DNA from: Pirellula sp.
Lineage (GTDB): Bacteria; Planctomycetota; Planctomycetia; Pirellulales; Pirellulaceae
DNA length: 33,744 nucleotides
Direction: 5' to 3'
NCBI GenBank assembly: GCA_021299695.1
Contig: JAJTEK010000075.1
Location: 21,389 to 55,132, forward strand
Part shown: piece by piece, positions 7,989-20,608 of the stretch
Position numbering within the stretch: the first letter of the stretch is position 1
Layout of the letters: the number at the start of each line of letters is the position of its first letter
Program-made: the position numbers and the translations under genes
Notes under the pieces: generated by a model
What the model saw: the letters and a program-made list of their open reading frames with translations, nothing else
Databases searched by the model: none
What the model was told of the DNA's origin: nothing

Positions 7989-8069
7989 ATGAAGCCATTG
8001 ATTCTACGGGCAGATAGCCGAGTCACCCCCGTTGCGTTTCCCCGCAGTGTTTTCAGGCCAAAAGCTTGA
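7989..8069 (+). CDS. Candidate 26-residue leader peptide upstream of rpoB
   Basis: A perfect GGAGG (7977-7981) stands seven bases before an ATG that opens 26 codons (MKPLILRADSRVTPVAFPRS, then six more residues ending in PKA) and a TGA at 8067. This is a much better ribosome binding site than rpoB itself has. The peptide is basic, with no signal or membrane segment, and resembles nothing I know. It lies 143 bases before rpoB on the same strand, so it could be a translated leader that affects rpoBC expression, a tiny independent gene, or chance. No rho-independent attenuator hairpin with a T-run was seen after it. Confidence 0.35.
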   Translation: MKPLILRADSRVTPVAFPRSVFRPKA

Positions 8070-8212
8070 AGCATTCCCACCGGCGATCAGGAAATTCAGG
8101 CTCCTTTTGATCGTCTCTCCTGTTTTGCTCTCGACCGCTTGGGTCGAGTGCTTCGAGCCTTCCTTCCCAATTTCGAGTGCTTGTATCCCTTAACCGATAG
8201 AACTTTCCAGTT

Positions 8213-11200
8213 ATGGCGACATCATCGAAGCGACGACTGCAGACCTCAGAGACAAGGGTTTTCGGATCGGGTCGCAGTCAGTTCCCAATCCCGAACTTGA
8301 CGGTGCTCCAGACGGCCTCCTACGAAGCCTTTCTCCAGGAGGATATCGCTCCTGACAAGCGGAAGAACCAGGGCCTCGAGGGGGTTTTGCGAGAAGTCTT
8401 CCCGATCACGAGCTACGATGGGACCGCTTCGCTCGAGTACTTGCGGTTCGAACTGGGCAAGCCCCGCTACACTCCGGAAGAATGCCGCCAACTGAGACTG
8501 ACCTACGGCAAGCCACTGAAGGTTTGGTTGCGACTGAACCGACAGCAGCCTCTGGAAGAAGAGGTGTTTCTGGGCGATATTCCGATCATGCTCGGGGGTG
8601 GCGAATTCATCATCAACGGTGCAGAACGGGTCGTCGTAAGCCAACTTCACCGCTCTCCTGGCGTTGATTTCGTGGAGGAATCCGAAGGAACATCGGATCG
8701 AAAACTCCCATCGGCTCGCGTGATTCCCGAGCGCGGAAGTTGGATTGAAATCAATGTGACCAAAAAAGACTCCTTGCAAGTTCGGATCGACCAATCGGGC
8801 AAGTTCTCGGTGATCACCTTGTTGCGAGCCATGTCGCCCAAGTTCAGTACCAACACCGACATGCTCTCGGTTTTCTACGAGGTCAAATCGGAAAAAATCA
8901 GCGATGGGCGTTCGTTGCCCAAGATCGAAAACAAGATCGCTTGCGATGATGTTGTTTTCCCCTCGGATCACGAGCGTGCTGGTGAAATCATCGTCGAAGC
9001 CGGTCACAAGATCACCAAGGCGATCGGCGATGTGATCTGCACCTGCGGAGTCAAATCCGTCGAGGTCATGGATGCACCCAAGGTCCCTTATTTGCTCAAT
9101 TCGATGGCAGAGGACAACACCGCTAGCCACGAAGAAGCCTTGCTCCGAATCTACCAGCGACTCCGACCGGGGAATCCTCCCGCTCTGGAGAAAGCCAAGC
9201 AACTGTTCCACGAGAAGTTCTTTGACGTCAACCGCTACCGACTCGGTCGTGTTGGTCGATTCCGAGTCAACCGCAAGCTCGGTTTGGCTGTTCCCGAAGA
9301 CGAAATGGCTCTGCGACCCGAAGACCTCATCGCGTCGATCAAATACCTGATCGACCTTTTCGACCAAGACAGTGCAGCACGTTTCGACGACATCGACCAC
9401 CTGGGAAATCGTCGATTGCGAACGATTGACGAACTGGCTTGCGAAGAACTCCGCAAAGGTTTCCTGAAACTCCGTCGCACCGTTCAAGAACGCATGAGTG
9501 TCAAGGACGTCCAGGACATGACTCCTCGGACGTTGGTCAACCAAAAGAGCATCTCGGCGGCCATCGAGTACTTCTTTGGTCGAGGGGAACTTTCGCAGGT
9601 GGTCGACCAAACCAACCCGCTATCCCAACTGACCCACGAGCGCCGGCTCTCGGCCCTCGGACCAGGCGGTTTGAATCGAAAACGAGCCGGGTTTGAGGTT
9701 CGCGACGTTCACATCTCGCACTACGGTCGAATCTGCCCGATCGAAACCCCTGAAGGTACCAACATCGGTCTGATCAGCTCCCTGTCGATCTATGCTGCGG
9801 TCGATGAATACGGGTTCCTGATCTCGCCTTATCGGAAGATCTCCGAAGGACGAGTGACCGACGATGTCGTATGGCTACGAGCCGACGAGGAGTCCGATGC
9901 CTACATCGCTCCGGCGGACTTGGCCGTCAAGGATTCGGTATTGGTTTCAGGCCCCGGTCTGATCGCACGCCACCGAAGCGATTTTGAAATCGTTGCCCCA
10001 GAAGCGGTCCAATACATGGACATCTCTCCATGCCAAATGGTCGGCGTCTCGGCCGGTTTGATCCCGTTCTTGGAGCACGACGACGCGAACCGCGCGTTGA
10101 TGGGTTCGAACATGCAGCGTCAAGCCGTTCCGCTTCTGGTCGCAGAACCGCCGATCGTCGGAACTGGACTGGAAAAAGAGGTGGCGAAAAACTCCTCGAT
10201 GGTCGTGCGTGCACGCCGTGCCGGTAAGGTGACGTTCGTCGATGCGACCCGCATCGAAGTCGGTACCGATATCTACCATATGAAAAAGTACCAAGGTCTC
10301 AATGAACGGACTTGCTTGAATCAAAAGCCGATTATCCAAATCGGCGACAAGGTCGAAAAAGGTCAAATTATCGCCGACGGCGCCTCGACCTATTTGGGCG
10401 AATTGGCCCTCGGCAGGAACGTTCTAGTCGGCTTCATGTCCTTCGATGGTTACAACTACGAAGACGCCATCATTATCAGCGAAGAACTCGTCAAGCAGGA
10501 CGTCTACACCTCGATCCACATCGAGGAATTCGACGTCGAAATCCGCGAAACGAAACTCGGCCGCGAAGAGTTCACCCGGGATATTCCCAACGTCAGCGAA
10601 AAAGCGCTTCGAAACCTCGATGAGTCTGGGATTGTCCAAGTCGGTACGTACGTTCGCCCCGGGGATATCCTTGTCGGAAAGGTCTCGCCCAAGAGCAAGA
10701 CCGAGCTGACCCCCGAAGAGAAACTCCTGCACGCGATCTTCGGACGGGCCGGGGAAGACGTCAAAAACGACTCCCTCGAAGTCAGTTCAGGTGTCGAAGG
10801 GATCGTCATCGACACCCAGAAGTTCTCCCGCCGTATGAGCCTCACCGAAGAAGAACGAAAGAACTTCGAACGGGAACTCAAGCTCGTCGAAACCGAAGGC
10901 AACAAAGATATTGCGACGGCGTTTGTCGTCTTTGCCGAGGAACTTGAAAAGGCCATCGGTGGCAAGTTGACCGACGAAGATGGCACCCCGCTTACCGGCG
11001 GCCAAGATCCGAAGTATATCGCCGAGAAAGCCCAGACATTCAACCTGTCTCGCTTGCTCAATCGGCTCGATGCGGGCCTCCACGCGGAAGTCAAGAAGGT
11101 CCACAAGAACATGTGGCCCTCGGTCGAAGAAGCCCTGGATCTTCGCGATCGACGCACCAACAGCATGAAGCGAGGTGATGAACTCCGAAGCGGCGTGCTG

Positions 11201-11932
11201 CAGATGGTCAAGGTCTACATCGCCACCAAACGGGTCATCAGTATCGGCGATAAGATGGCCGGTCGACACGGCAACAAGGGGGTTATCTCCAAGATCCTGC
11301 CGGTCGAAGATATGCCTTTCTTGCCAGATGGCACACCGATCCAAATCATGCTCAATCCGCTGGGGGTTCCTAGCCGCATGAACGTTGGTCAAATTCTCGA
11401 AACCCACTTGGGGTGGGCCGGCGCTGCACTCGGCTTCCAAGCCATCACTCCGGTCTTCGACGGTGCGTCCGAAGAAATCATCAACGATGCGCTCGAATCC
11501 GCGGGATTGCCAAGGCACGGAAAAATCCGACTCTTCGACGGTCGGACCGGCGAGGAAATGGAACAAGAGACCACCGTCGGATACATCTACATGCTCAAAC
11601 TCCACCACTTGGTCGACGACAAGGTCCATGCTCGAAGCACGGGCCCTTACTCGCTGATCACCCAACAACCACTAGGTGGCAAGGCCCGCTTTGGTGGCCA
11701 ACGCTTCGGGGAAATGGAAGTCTGGGCTCTGGAAGCTTACGGCGCTGCGTACATCCTCCAAGAACTCCTTACGGTCAAAAGCGACGACGTCGAAGGAAGA
11801 ACCAAGATCTACGAATCGATGGTCAAAGGCGAAAACACGCTCGAGTCTGGGACTCCTGCAAGTTTCGATGTGTTGACCAACGAAATCCGAGGCCTTGCCC
11901 TAAACATGCGACTCGAAAAACGCCGGTTGTAA
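8213..11932 (+). CDS. rpoB: DNA-directed RNA polymerase subunit beta
   Basis: The beta subunit forms half of the RNA polymerase catalytic cleft and binds rifampicin. The 1239-residue frame is complete and undisturbed. Recognisable blocks are the N-terminal [38 protein letters not shown], the rifampicin pocket ([20 protein letters not shown] then LSALGPGG), [20 protein letters not shown], the central [37 protein letters not shown] and the C-terminal [20 protein letters not shown]. The size is normal for a beta subunit without the large enterobacterial insertions. The ATG at 8213 has no Shine-Dalgarno site, only CTTTCCAGTT before it. rpoC follows after 78 bases and is surely co-transcribed. No ribosomal protein gene precedes it. 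Confidence 0.98.
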   Translation: MATSSKRRLQTSETRVFGSGRSQFPIPNLTVLQTASYEAFLQEDIAPDKRKNQGLEGVLREVFPITSYDGTASLEYLRFELGKPRYTPEECRQLRLTYGKPLKVWLRLNRQQPLEEEVFLGDIPIMLGGGEFIINGAERVVVSQLHRSPGVDFVEESEGTSDRKLPSARVIPERGSWIEINVTKKDSLQVRIDQSGKFSVITLLRAMSPKFSTNTDMLSVFYEVKSEKISDGRSLPKIENKIACDDVVFPSDHERAGEIIVEAGHKITKAIGDVICTCGVKSVEVMDAPKVPYLLNSMAEDNTASHEEALLRIYQRLRPGNPPALEKAKQLFHEKFFDVNRYRLGRVGRFRVNRKLGLAVPEDEMALRPEDLIASIKYLIDLFDQDSAARFDDIDHLGNRRLRTIDELACEELRKGFLKLRRTVQERMSVKDVQDMTPRTLVNQKSISAAIEYFFGRGELSQVVDQTNPLSQLTHERRLSALGPGGLNRKRAGFEVRDVHISHYGRICPIETPEGTNIGLISSLSIYAAVDEYGFLISPYRKISEGRVTDDVVWLRADEESDAYIAPADLAVKDSVLVSGPGLIARHRSDFEIVAPEAVQYMDISPCQMVGVSAGLIPFLEHDDANRALMGSNMQRQAVPLLVAEPPIVGTGLEKEVAKNSSMVVRARRAGKVTFVDATRIEVGTDIYHMKKYQGLNERTCLNQKPIIQIGDKVEKGQIIADGASTYLGELALGRNVLVGFMSFDGYNYEDAIIISEELVKQDVYTSIHIEEFDVEIRETKLGREEFTRDIPNVSEKALRNLDESGIVQVGTYVRPGDILVGKVSPKSKTELTPEEKLLHAIFGRAGEDVKNDSLEVSSGVEGIVIDTQKFSRRMSLTEEERKNFERELKLVETEGNKDIATAFVVFAEELEKAIGGKLTDEDGTPLTGGQDPKYIAEKAQTFNLSRLLNRLDAGLHAEVKKVHKNMWPSVEEALDLRDRRTNSMKRGDELRSGVLQMVKVYIATKRVISIGDKMAGRHGNKGVISKILPVEDMPFLPDGTPIQIMLNPLGVPSRMNVGQILETHLGWAGAALGFQAITPVFDGASEEIINDALESAGLPRHGKIRLFDGRTGEEMEQETTVGYIYMLKLHHLVDDKVHARSTGPYSLITQQPLGGKARFGGQRFGEMEVWALEAYGAAYILQELLTVKSDDVEGRTKIYESMVKGENTLESGTPASFDVLTNEIRGLALNMRLEKRRL

Positions 11933-12010
11933 TCCAACCCCTTTTTCATCGCTCACCCAAAACCAACATCCGATCACTCTTAGATATCCGTTCCCTGGAG
12001 CATTCCTTAC

Positions 12011-15000
12011 ATGGGTACTGTTGCCGAAGCCACCTACGATCGCGTCAACGATTACACCTCGGTCAAGATCTCCCTGGCCCGACCGCAAGACATCCGGTCC
12101 TGGTCATTCGGAGAAGTCAAAAAGCCTGAGACGATCAACTACCGAACCTACCGTCCCGAAAAAGACGGCCTGTTCTGCGAACGTATTTTTGGCCCTGAAA
12201 AGGACTGGGAATGCGCTTGCGGAAAGTACCGTGGGATGAAGTACAAAGGGATGATCTGCGACCGCTGTGGGGTCAAAGTCACCCACTCGAGAGTCCGTCG
12301 CAAACGCATGGGACATATCGAACTAGCGGCCCCTGTAGCGCACATCTGGTTCTTCAAGGCCATGCCAAGCCGCCTTGGTAATCTGCTCGAAATGAAAACC
12401 ACAAGCTTGGAAAAGGTGATCTACTTCCAAGACTATGTGGTCATTAATCCAGGTACCACCGATCTGGAAGCACAACAACTCCTGACCGAAGAAGAGTACC
12501 GACAAGCCCGGGCCCAACACGGCGATGCTTTCGAAGCCGATATGGGTGCCGAAGCCGTCCGCAAGCTTCTCCAAAATCTCGACCTGATCAAACTCTCCGA
12601 AGTCCTCCGAACAGAACTCCAAGAGACCAGTAGCAAACAACGCAAAAAGGAATTGATCAATCGACTCAAGCTCGTCGAATCGATCCGAGATAGCGAAAAT
12701 CGTCCCGAATGGATGATCCTCGACGTTATCCCCGTCATTCCCCCTGACCTGCGACCACTGGTTCTCCTCGATAGCGGGAACTTCGCAACCTCCGACCTAA
12801 ACGATCTGTACCGACGGATCATCAACCGCAACAACCGATTGCGCAAACTGGTCGATCTCAACGCGCCAGAAGTCATCATCCGCAACGAAAAACGAATGCT
12901 CCAGCAGTCGGTCGATGCTCTGTTTGACAACGGTCGATGCAAACGCCCAGTTCTCGGGAGCAGCAACCGTCCATTGAAGTCCCTGACGGACATGATCAAA
13001 GGCAAGCAGGGTCGGTTCCGCGAAAATCTTCTCGGAAAACGAGTCGACTACTCGGCCCGCTCGGTGATCGTCGTCGGACCGCGCCTGCGTCTCCACCAGT
13101 GCGGATTGCCCAAGAAAATCGCTCTGGAACTCTACCAGCCGTTTATCATCCGAAAACTCAAAGACCTCGGGCATGCCGACACGATCAAGTCCGCAAAGAA
13201 GATGCTCGAACGCAAAGATGACGAAGTTTGGGATATCCTCGAACAAGTCATTCGCAACCACCCCGTGCTTTTGAACCGAGCCCCGACGCTCCACCGAATG
13301 GGTATCCAAGCCTTCGAACCAACACTCGTCGAAGGCAATGCCATCCACCTTCACCCCCTGGTCTGCAAAGGTTTCAACGCGGACTTCGACGGTGACCAAA
13401 TGGCTGTTCACTTGCCCCTGTCGATCGAAGCCCAAGTGGAAGCTCACACGCTGATGATGAGCACCCACAACATCTTCGCACCGAGCAACGGCAAGCCGAT
13501 CATGAGCCCCTCGCAGGACACGGTCATGGGTTGCAATTACATCACCATCATGCTCGCGGATCAAAAAGGCGAAGGCATGACCTTCTCCAATCCAACCGAA
13601 GCCGATTACGCGTACAACGTCGGCAAAATCGCATTGCACGCGAAAATCAAAGTCCGATTGCCCAAGGGCCAAAAGCTCAAGAGCGGTGAACCCACGGTCC
13701 CCGGTGGACGCATCGTCGAGACGACCTACGGACGTATCCTCTTTAATTCCATCCTTCCCCAAGGTATGGACTTTTACAACCAATCGCTCCGATCGAGCGA
13801 CCTGGCGATGGTCATCAGCGACTGCTACCAGTTGCTGGGCCGACGCGCTACGATCCAGTTGCTCGATGATATGAACCAACTCGGGTTCCGCGAATCGACC
13901 CACAGCGGACTGTCCTTCGGTGCCGATGACCTCGTGACCCCCGATACCAAAGCTCGGCACATCACCGATGCAGATAAAAAAGTCATGACGTTCCAAAAGA
14001 ACTACCTCAAGGGGGTTATGACTGCTCAAGAACGCTACAACCAAGTTCTCGATGCCTGGACGGCCGCTCGCGAAGCGATCACCAAGGACATGCTCGCGGC
14101 CATGGAGACCGACCAGCACCGAGGTCCATGGTACGTCAACCCCGTGTTCTTGATGGCATCCTCCGGTGCTCGAGGTGGTATCGAACAGATCCGACAGCTC
14201 GCAGGTATGCGGGGACTCATGGCCAAGCCAACCGGCGAAATCATCGAAACGCCCATCAAGTCGAACTTCCGAGAAGGCCTATCGGTTCTTGAGTACTTCA
14301 GCTCCACACACGGTGCACGCAAAGGTCTTGCCGATACGGCTCTAAAAACCGCCGACTCCGGATACTTGACCCGTAAACTCGCCGACGTCGCCCAAAACGT
14401 TGTAATCACCTTGCACGATTGCGGGACCAACAAGGGGATCACCAAGGGTGTGATTTACCGAGGTGAGAAAGTCGAAGTCCGACTCATCGAGTCGATCACT
14501 GGTCGTGTCAGCCGACAAAATATCGTCAACCTCATCACCTCCGAGACCATCGTCGAAGAGAACCAGATGATCTCCCGCGCCGTAGCCCACAAAATCGAAG
14601 AGATGGGGCTCGAGAAAATCCAAGTCCGCTCGCCGATGACCTGCGATGCTCCCTTGGGTGTCTGCCGCGCCTGCTACGGCATGGACATGAGCACCGGAGC
14701 CGTGGTCGAAGAAGGCATGGCCGTCGGTATCATCGCCGCACAAAGTATCGGTGAACCCGGTACTCAGCTAACCATGCGTACCTTCCACATCGGTGGTGCC
14801 GCAGGTACCACCATGGAAGAAAGCGACATCAAGTCCAAGAAGGGCGGGATCGTCAAGTACATCAAAATGCGCTTCGTGCGAAACGATAACGGAGAAGACG
14901 TCGTTCTGACCCGGAATTGCGAAATCGCTGTCGTCGATGCCCGTGGACGGGAACTCGAACGCTACGAAATCCCCGTCGGTGCACGACTCTTGGTCACCGA

Positions 15001-16348
15001 AAATCAGGAAATCCCCAAAGCCCAGGTCCTCTGCGAATGGAACCCTCACAAGATCCCCATCCTGGCGACCGCAAGCGGTAAAGTTAGCTTCGTCGATATC
15101 TCCGAAGGCGAAACGCTCAAGGTCGAGAAAGACCCAAGCGGCAACATCCGCCGAAGCATCATGGACTCGCGTGGGAAATTCCATCCGCAAATCGTTCTCG
15201 AAGATGCAGACGGAAAAGCAGTCGATGTGCACTACCTGCCCGATAAGGCGGTAATCAACGTCACCGAAGGCAAGAAGGTCAACGCAGGTACCGAACTTGC
15301 GGAAATGCCACGCGAAGCCACCGGCGTCCGAGACATCACCGGGGGTCTGCCACGCATCACCGAAATCTTCGAAGCTCGAAAACCCAAAGATCCTGCCGTC
15401 GTCGCAGAAATCGATGGAACCGTCGAAATCTCCAAAGATCGTAAACGGGGCAAGCGATCGATCCTCGTCAAGAGCGACAGCGGTGAGGAAATCGAACACC
15501 TCGTCCCACCAGGAAAACGATTCCTGGTCCACTCAGGCGACATCGTGAAGGCCGGACAAGCTCTCGTAGAAGGACCTCTGGTCCCCCACGATATCTTGCG
15601 AGTCAGCGGCGAAGAAGCCGTTCAACAGTACCTGCTCCACGAAGTCCAACAGGTCTACCGTTCGCAACGAGTGGAAATCAACGACAAACACGTCGAGATC
15701 ATCATCGCTCGAATGCTCCGAAAAGTAAAAATCACCAACCCAGGTGACACTAGCCTCCTGGCTGGATTGGTCATGGACCGCTTCGACTTCAAGAAACACA
15801 ACGACCATATCGCCAAGTGCATCCGAGTCACCGATCCAGGTGATACTCAGTTCGCCCTCGGTACCATCGTGCCAAAGGAAGAATTCGATACGGCAAACGC
15901 CCAAAGTGAAGGACTCGGAGGCAAGGGAGCCAAGGGCAAGAAGCCCAAGCCCGCGCAAGCCGAAGTCCAATTGCTAGGGATCACCAAAGCAGCCGTCCAA
16001 AGCAATAGCTTTATCTCGGCAGCTAGCTTCCAAGAGACCACGAAAGTCCTCACCGAAGCGGCACTTGCCGGTAAAGTCGACCGATTGGTAGGTCTCAAAG
16101 AGAACGTAATCCTAGGACACCTGATCCCAGCCGGTACCGGTTTTAGGATCTTCCAGGAATCCGAAGTCTCTTATCGCAAGGAAGCTCTCGAAGACCTCGT
16201 CAATCGCGGAGCGGCGATCGCCGAACAGCAAAACTATCCTCTCTTGAACCAAGCCCCTCAGTCGGCTCCCGAGGAAATTCAAATCCCCGAACCGCCTGCC
16301 AGCCAGGCACAGGTCCCCCCCTCGGATGCTCCTGCATTCGAGGAATAG
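12011..16348 (+). CDS. rpoC: DNA-directed RNA polymerase subunit beta'
   Basis: The beta' subunit carries the catalytic Mg2+ site of RNA polymerase. The 1445-residue frame is intact. It shows the N-terminal zinc ribbon (Cys68, Cys70, Cys83, Cys86 in CACG and CDRCG), the catalytic [14 protein letters not shown] near residue 456, the bridge-helix/trigger-loop region around [18 protein letters not shown], the second zinc site (LHDCGT ... [13 protein letters not shown]), [20 protein letters not shown], and the C-terminal [20 protein letters not shown]. Near residues 1295-1315 there is a Gly/Lys-rich linker ([14 protein letters not shown]) inside the conserved C-terminal part. The protein ends in a Pro/Glu-rich acidic tail of about 30 residues. 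GGAG lies eleven bases before the ATG. rpoB is directly upstream. Confidence 0.98.
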   Translation: MGTVAEATYDRVNDYTSVKISLARPQDIRSWSFGEVKKPETINYRTYRPEKDGLFCERIFGPEKDWECACGKYRGMKYKGMICDRCGVKVTHSRVRRKRMGHIELAAPVAHIWFFKAMPSRLGNLLEMKTTSLEKVIYFQDYVVINPGTTDLEAQQLLTEEEYRQARAQHGDAFEADMGAEAVRKLLQNLDLIKLSEVLRTELQETSSKQRKKELINRLKLVESIRDSENRPEWMILDVIPVIPPDLRPLVLLDSGNFATSDLNDLYRRIINRNNRLRKLVDLNAPEVIIRNEKRMLQQSVDALFDNGRCKRPVLGSSNRPLKSLTDMIKGKQGRFRENLLGKRVDYSARSVIVVGPRLRLHQCGLPKKIALELYQPFIIRKLKDLGHADTIKSAKKMLERKDDEVWDILEQVIRNHPVLLNRAPTLHRMGIQAFEPTLVEGNAIHLHPLVCKGFNADFDGDQMAVHLPLSIEAQVEAHTLMMSTHNIFAPSNGKPIMSPSQDTVMGCNYITIMLADQKGEGMTFSNPTEADYAYNVGKIALHAKIKVRLPKGQKLKSGEPTVPGGRIVETTYGRILFNSILPQGMDFYNQSLRSSDLAMVISDCYQLLGRRATIQLLDDMNQLGFRESTHSGLSFGADDLVTPDTKARHITDADKKVMTFQKNYLKGVMTAQERYNQVLDAWTAAREAITKDMLAAMETDQHRGPWYVNPVFLMASSGARGGIEQIRQLAGMRGLMAKPTGEIIETPIKSNFREGLSVLEYFSSTHGARKGLADTALKTADSGYLTRKLADVAQNVVITLHDCGTNKGITKGVIYRGEKVEVRLIESITGRVSRQNIVNLITSETIVEENQMISRAVAHKIEEMGLEKIQVRSPMTCDAPLGVCRACYGMDMSTGAVVEEGMAVGIIAAQSIGEPGTQLTMRTFHIGGAAGTTMEESDIKSKKGGIVKYIKMRFVRNDNGEDVVLTRNCEIAVVDARGRELERYEIPVGARLLVTENQEIPKAQVLCEWNPHKIPILATASGKVSFVDISEGETLKVEKDPSGNIRRSIMDSRGKFHPQIVLEDADGKAVDVHYLPDKAVINVTEGKKVNAGTELAEMPREATGVRDITGGLPRITEIFEARKPKDPAVVAEIDGTVEISKDRKRGKRSILVKSDSGEEIEHLVPPGKRFLVHSGDIVKAGQALVEGPLVPHDILRVSGEEAVQQYLLHEVQQVYRSQRVEINDKHVEIIIARMLRKVKITNPGDTSLLAGLVMDRFDFKKHNDHIAKCIRVTDPGDTQFALGTIVPKEEFDTANAQSEGLGGKGAKGKKPKPAQAEVQLLGITKAAVQSNSFISAASFQETTKVLTEAALAGKVDRLVGLKENVILGHLIPAGTGFRIFQESEVSYRKEALEDLVNRGAAIAEQQNYPLLNQAPQSAPEEIQIPEPPASQAQVPPSDAPAFEE

Positions 16349-16372
16349 ATCAAGCAAGAGTCGATCATCACA

Positions 16373-16388
16373 CCAAGGATAACCTTGG
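16373..16388 (+). promoter_or_regulatory. Perfect 6-bp hairpin between rpoC and the methyltransferase start
   Basis: CCAAGG, loop ATAA, CCTTGG forms a perfect stem ending 15 bases before the GTG at 16404. No T-run follows, so it does not look like an intrinsic terminator. By position it could hide or shape the translation start of the methyltransferase gene, or stabilise the rpoC message. Confidence 0.35.
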
Positions 16389-16403
16389 CATGAGACAGTT
16401 CCC

Positions 16404-18319
<1,916 letters not shown>

Positions 18320-18435
18320 GCGAAACTACCTGTTTTCACCGATCGGACCCAATCGGGGATTGATTCTTTGTGGAAATTGGACACCAATGCGATCATAATC
18401 CAGCAACTTGACTCTCTACTCTGCGGATCGACAGC

Positions 18436-19221
18436 ATGTTTTATTGGATCTATGACATTCCGAGCACGACTCTAGCGCTGATGATCACCGGCGCCTTCGT
18501 AGGCTTCAGCTGGATCGGTGCAATACTCATACGCCCGATCCTGCGTGCCTTTTTGCGCAAGCGAGCTGATATCAACGATCTGATTGGGTATATGCTCTCG
18601 TGCTTTGGTGTCTTCTACGGCCTGCTCCTGGGATTGCTGGCCGTGGCAGCCTACCAAAACTTCAGCAGCGTCGAGACGATCGTCTCAAAGGAAGCGTCGG
18701 CCCTCTCGGCGCTGTCAAGAGACGTCAGCGCCTACCCCGAACCCGATCGTACTAACCTTATTTGGTTGCTCCGAGATTACACGAGATATGTCGTTCACTA
18801 CGCATGGCCCTCGCAGCAAAAGGGAATCGTTCCTCAAGAAGGAAACACGCGGATGATCGCATTCCATGAGCAACTCATCCGTTTTGAACCCCAAACTCCC
18901 GGGCAAGAAATCCTGCATGCAGAAGCCCTACGGCAGTTCAACAACTATCTCGAAGCACGCCGGATGCGACTCTTTTCAGTAACCACCTCGATTCCGGGTG
19001 TGATGTGGGCCGTCGTACTCGTCGGCGCCTTGATGAACATCGCTCTGATCTGGATGTTCGACATGAAACTCACCAACCACCTGTTCCTAGGCGGAATCCT
19101 ATCTGCCTTCATGGGGTTGATGATTTTCCTTATCGCCTCTCTAGACAACCCATTTCGGGGTGAATTGAGCATCTCCCCTGCTCCTTTTGAAGACATCCTT
19201 ACGCATTTGATGGAAGAGTAG
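18436..19221 (+). CDS. DUF4239 (bestrophin-like) membrane protein
   Basis: A 261-residue integral membrane protein with four hydrophobic helices at about 11-33, 53-73, 185-207 and 214-235, and a large charged region between helices 2 and 3. The end of helix 4 leads into LDNPFRGELSISPAPFE, a close fit to the hallmark of DUF4239 proteins, sometimes called bestrophin-like. The function of the family is not established; an ion-channel role is only suggested by the name. No strong ribosome binding site precedes the ATG. The gene begins 116 bases after bioD, and the UrtA-like gene starts only five bases after its stop, so these two form an operon and may work together at the membrane. Confidence 0.8.
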   Translation: MFYWIYDIPSTTLALMITGAFVGFSWIGAILIRPILRAFLRKRADINDLIGYMLSCFGVFYGLLLGLLAVAAYQNFSSVETIVSKEASALSALSRDVSAYPEPDRTNLIWLLRDYTRYVVHYAWPSQQKGIVPQEGNTRMIAFHEQLIRFEPQTPGQEILHAEALRQFNNYLEARRMRLFSVTTSIPGVMWAVVLVGALMNIALIWMFDMKLTNHLFLGGILSAFMGLMIFLIASLDNPFRGELSISPAPFEDILTHLMEE

Positions 19222-19226
19222 CGTTC

Positions 19227-20588
19227 ATGCATCCTAGATACGCATTGCCGTCGATGAAAACCGCGTTGGGCTTGGCGCTGATCTTCACATGGACCTGCAA
19301 CCTGGGCTGCGAACAGCTCAGCAAGACGATCGGTGCTTTGACCAAACCCAAAGAGACCAAGAAGACTATCAAGCTTGGGATCCTCCATTCCCAAACCGGT
19401 TCGATGGGAATGAACGAGATGTCTCTGAGGCATGCGGAAGTACTTGCCATTGAGGAAATCAATGAAAGCGGCGAATTTCCCAAGGCCGAGTTCGTCCCGG
19501 TGGTCAAAGACGGTCGCTCCAAAAGCGATCACTTCCGCCGCAGAGCTCGCGATTTGATCGATATCGAAAAAGTTGATGTCATCTTCGGTTGCTGGACGAG
19601 CCTACACCGCAAAGCGGTTATCGATGAAATGGACAATCCATCGGACTTGTTTCGCCCCGTTGGTTTCGTTGGGAATATCAGCACCAACCGCCACGAACCG
19701 CTTCTGTTCTACCCCCTGCAATACGAAGGCTTCGAAGCCAACCGAAACGTGTTTTATTTCGGCAGCACTCCCAACCAACAAATCCTTCCTGCAATCGATT
19801 GGTTTTTGTCCGACCAAGGAGGAAAACGCCAAAAAATCTACCTGATCGGCTCGGATTATCTCTTCCCTCGAATGGCAAATTACATCGTCAAGAAATACCT
19901 CGAATCGCGCGGTGTCGAAGTGATCGACGAAGTCTATCTGCCGCTTGGCCATAGGGAATTTGGCGATGCAATTCTCAAGATCCAGCAAAAGTCCCCGGAT
20001 CTGATCCTCAGCACCATCAACGGCGATAGCAACCGCCCCTTCTATGAACAACTATTTAAGTTGGGGATTCGAGCCGAGACCCTTCCAGTACTTGCGACTA
20101 GCGTCGCCGAAGACGAACTGCGCCGAATCCCTCCCGAGTTCGTCCAAGGACACTATGCGGCTTGGAGCTATTTCCAATCCCTCGATACCCCTGATAACAA
20201 AAAGTTCGTAAAAATCTTCAAAAAGAACTACGGTCTAGATCGAGTCGTCGACGATCCGATGGAGGCCGCCTACACCCAAGTCATGGTCTGGAAAGAGGCC
20301 TACAAACGTGCGAACTCCTCCGATCCAGTCAAGATCCGCGAGGTGCTCGAAAAAGGCCTGGAATTTGATGCACCCGGAGGCCTAATCAGGGTCGATCCAA
20401 AAACACACCACATGTACAAGAAATTCCGACTCGGACAAATCCAATCCGACCGGCAATTCAAAATCATCTACGAATCCAAAGACCTGATCGCTCCAGACCC
20501 GTTCCCTGCTTTCGCATTCCCCGGTTGGGAATGCGACTGGACCAAAGGGGGATTGACCAAAGGTCCAATTCCAAATGTCGGCCTCTGA
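19227..20588 (+). CDS. UrtA-like substrate-binding lipoprotein (orphan)
   Basis: A 453-residue periplasmic-binding protein of the type 1 fold, most like the urea/short-chain amide binding proteins UrtA and AmiC. KLGILHSQTGSMGMNE matches the UrtA start of the mature domain, with DVIFGCWTSLHRKAV and the C-terminal GGLIRVDPKTHHMYK as further family marks. The N-terminus is a lipoprotein signal: hydrophobic ALGLALIFTWTCNLG then Cys28. The ATG at 19227 lies about ten bases after GGAAGAG; a second ATG ten codons on is possible but less likely. No ABC permease or ATPase genes are adjacent, unlike a normal urt operon. The upstream partner is the DUF4239 membrane protein. The ligand is unknown, so I give no gene symbol. 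Confidence 0.85.
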   Translation: MHPRYALPSMKTALGLALIFTWTCNLGCEQLSKTIGALTKPKETKKTIKLGILHSQTGSMGMNEMSLRHAEVLAIEEINESGEFPKAEFVPVVKDGRSKSDHFRRRARDLIDIEKVDVIFGCWTSLHRKAVIDEMDNPSDLFRPVGFVGNISTNRHEPLLFYPLQYEGFEANRNVFYFGSTPNQQILPAIDWFLSDQGGKRQKIYLIGSDYLFPRMANYIVKKYLESRGVEVIDEVYLPLGHREFGDAILKIQQKSPDLILSTINGDSNRPFYEQLFKLGIRAETLPVLATSVAEDELRRIPPEFVQGHYAAWSYFQSLDTPDNKKFVKIFKKNYGLDRVVDDPMEAAYTQVMVWKEAYKRANSSDPVKIREVLEKGLEFDAPGGLIRVDPKTHHMYKKFRLGQIQSDRQFKIIYESKDLIAPDPFPAFAFPGWECDWTKGGLTKGPIPNVGL

Positions 20589-20608
20589 TCCTTCTAGCGA
20601 TCCTGCTC

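Larger units (their letters stand above)
7452..8212. other. Divergent odhB/rpoB intergenic region and rpoBC leader
   Basis: This is a 761-base gap between divergent genes. It contains a 9-bp tandem repeat (7588-7619), an AT-rich stretch around 7640-7680 likely to hold promoters, two TAAACTA sequences (7675 and 7711), and a short frame with a perfect Shine-Dalgarno site (7989-8069). Longer frames in 7699-8080 exist on both strands, but none has a convincing start or protein-like composition. rplJ and rplL, which often precede rpoB, are absent. Confidence 0.6.

Noticed and set aside
7699-8080. Frames of 70-121 codons on both strands before rpoB
   Set aside because: Overlapping on both strands, no ribosome sites and no recognisable motif; only the short frame at 7989 has a strong site.
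8246-9610. A 454-codon open frame on the minus strand opposite rpoB
   Set aside because: It is the mirror of rpoB codon use, with no family motif or ribosome binding site; rpoB is certain.
12797-14119. A 440-codon open frame on the minus strand opposite rpoC
   Set aside because: Same reason: antisense shadow of a conserved gene.
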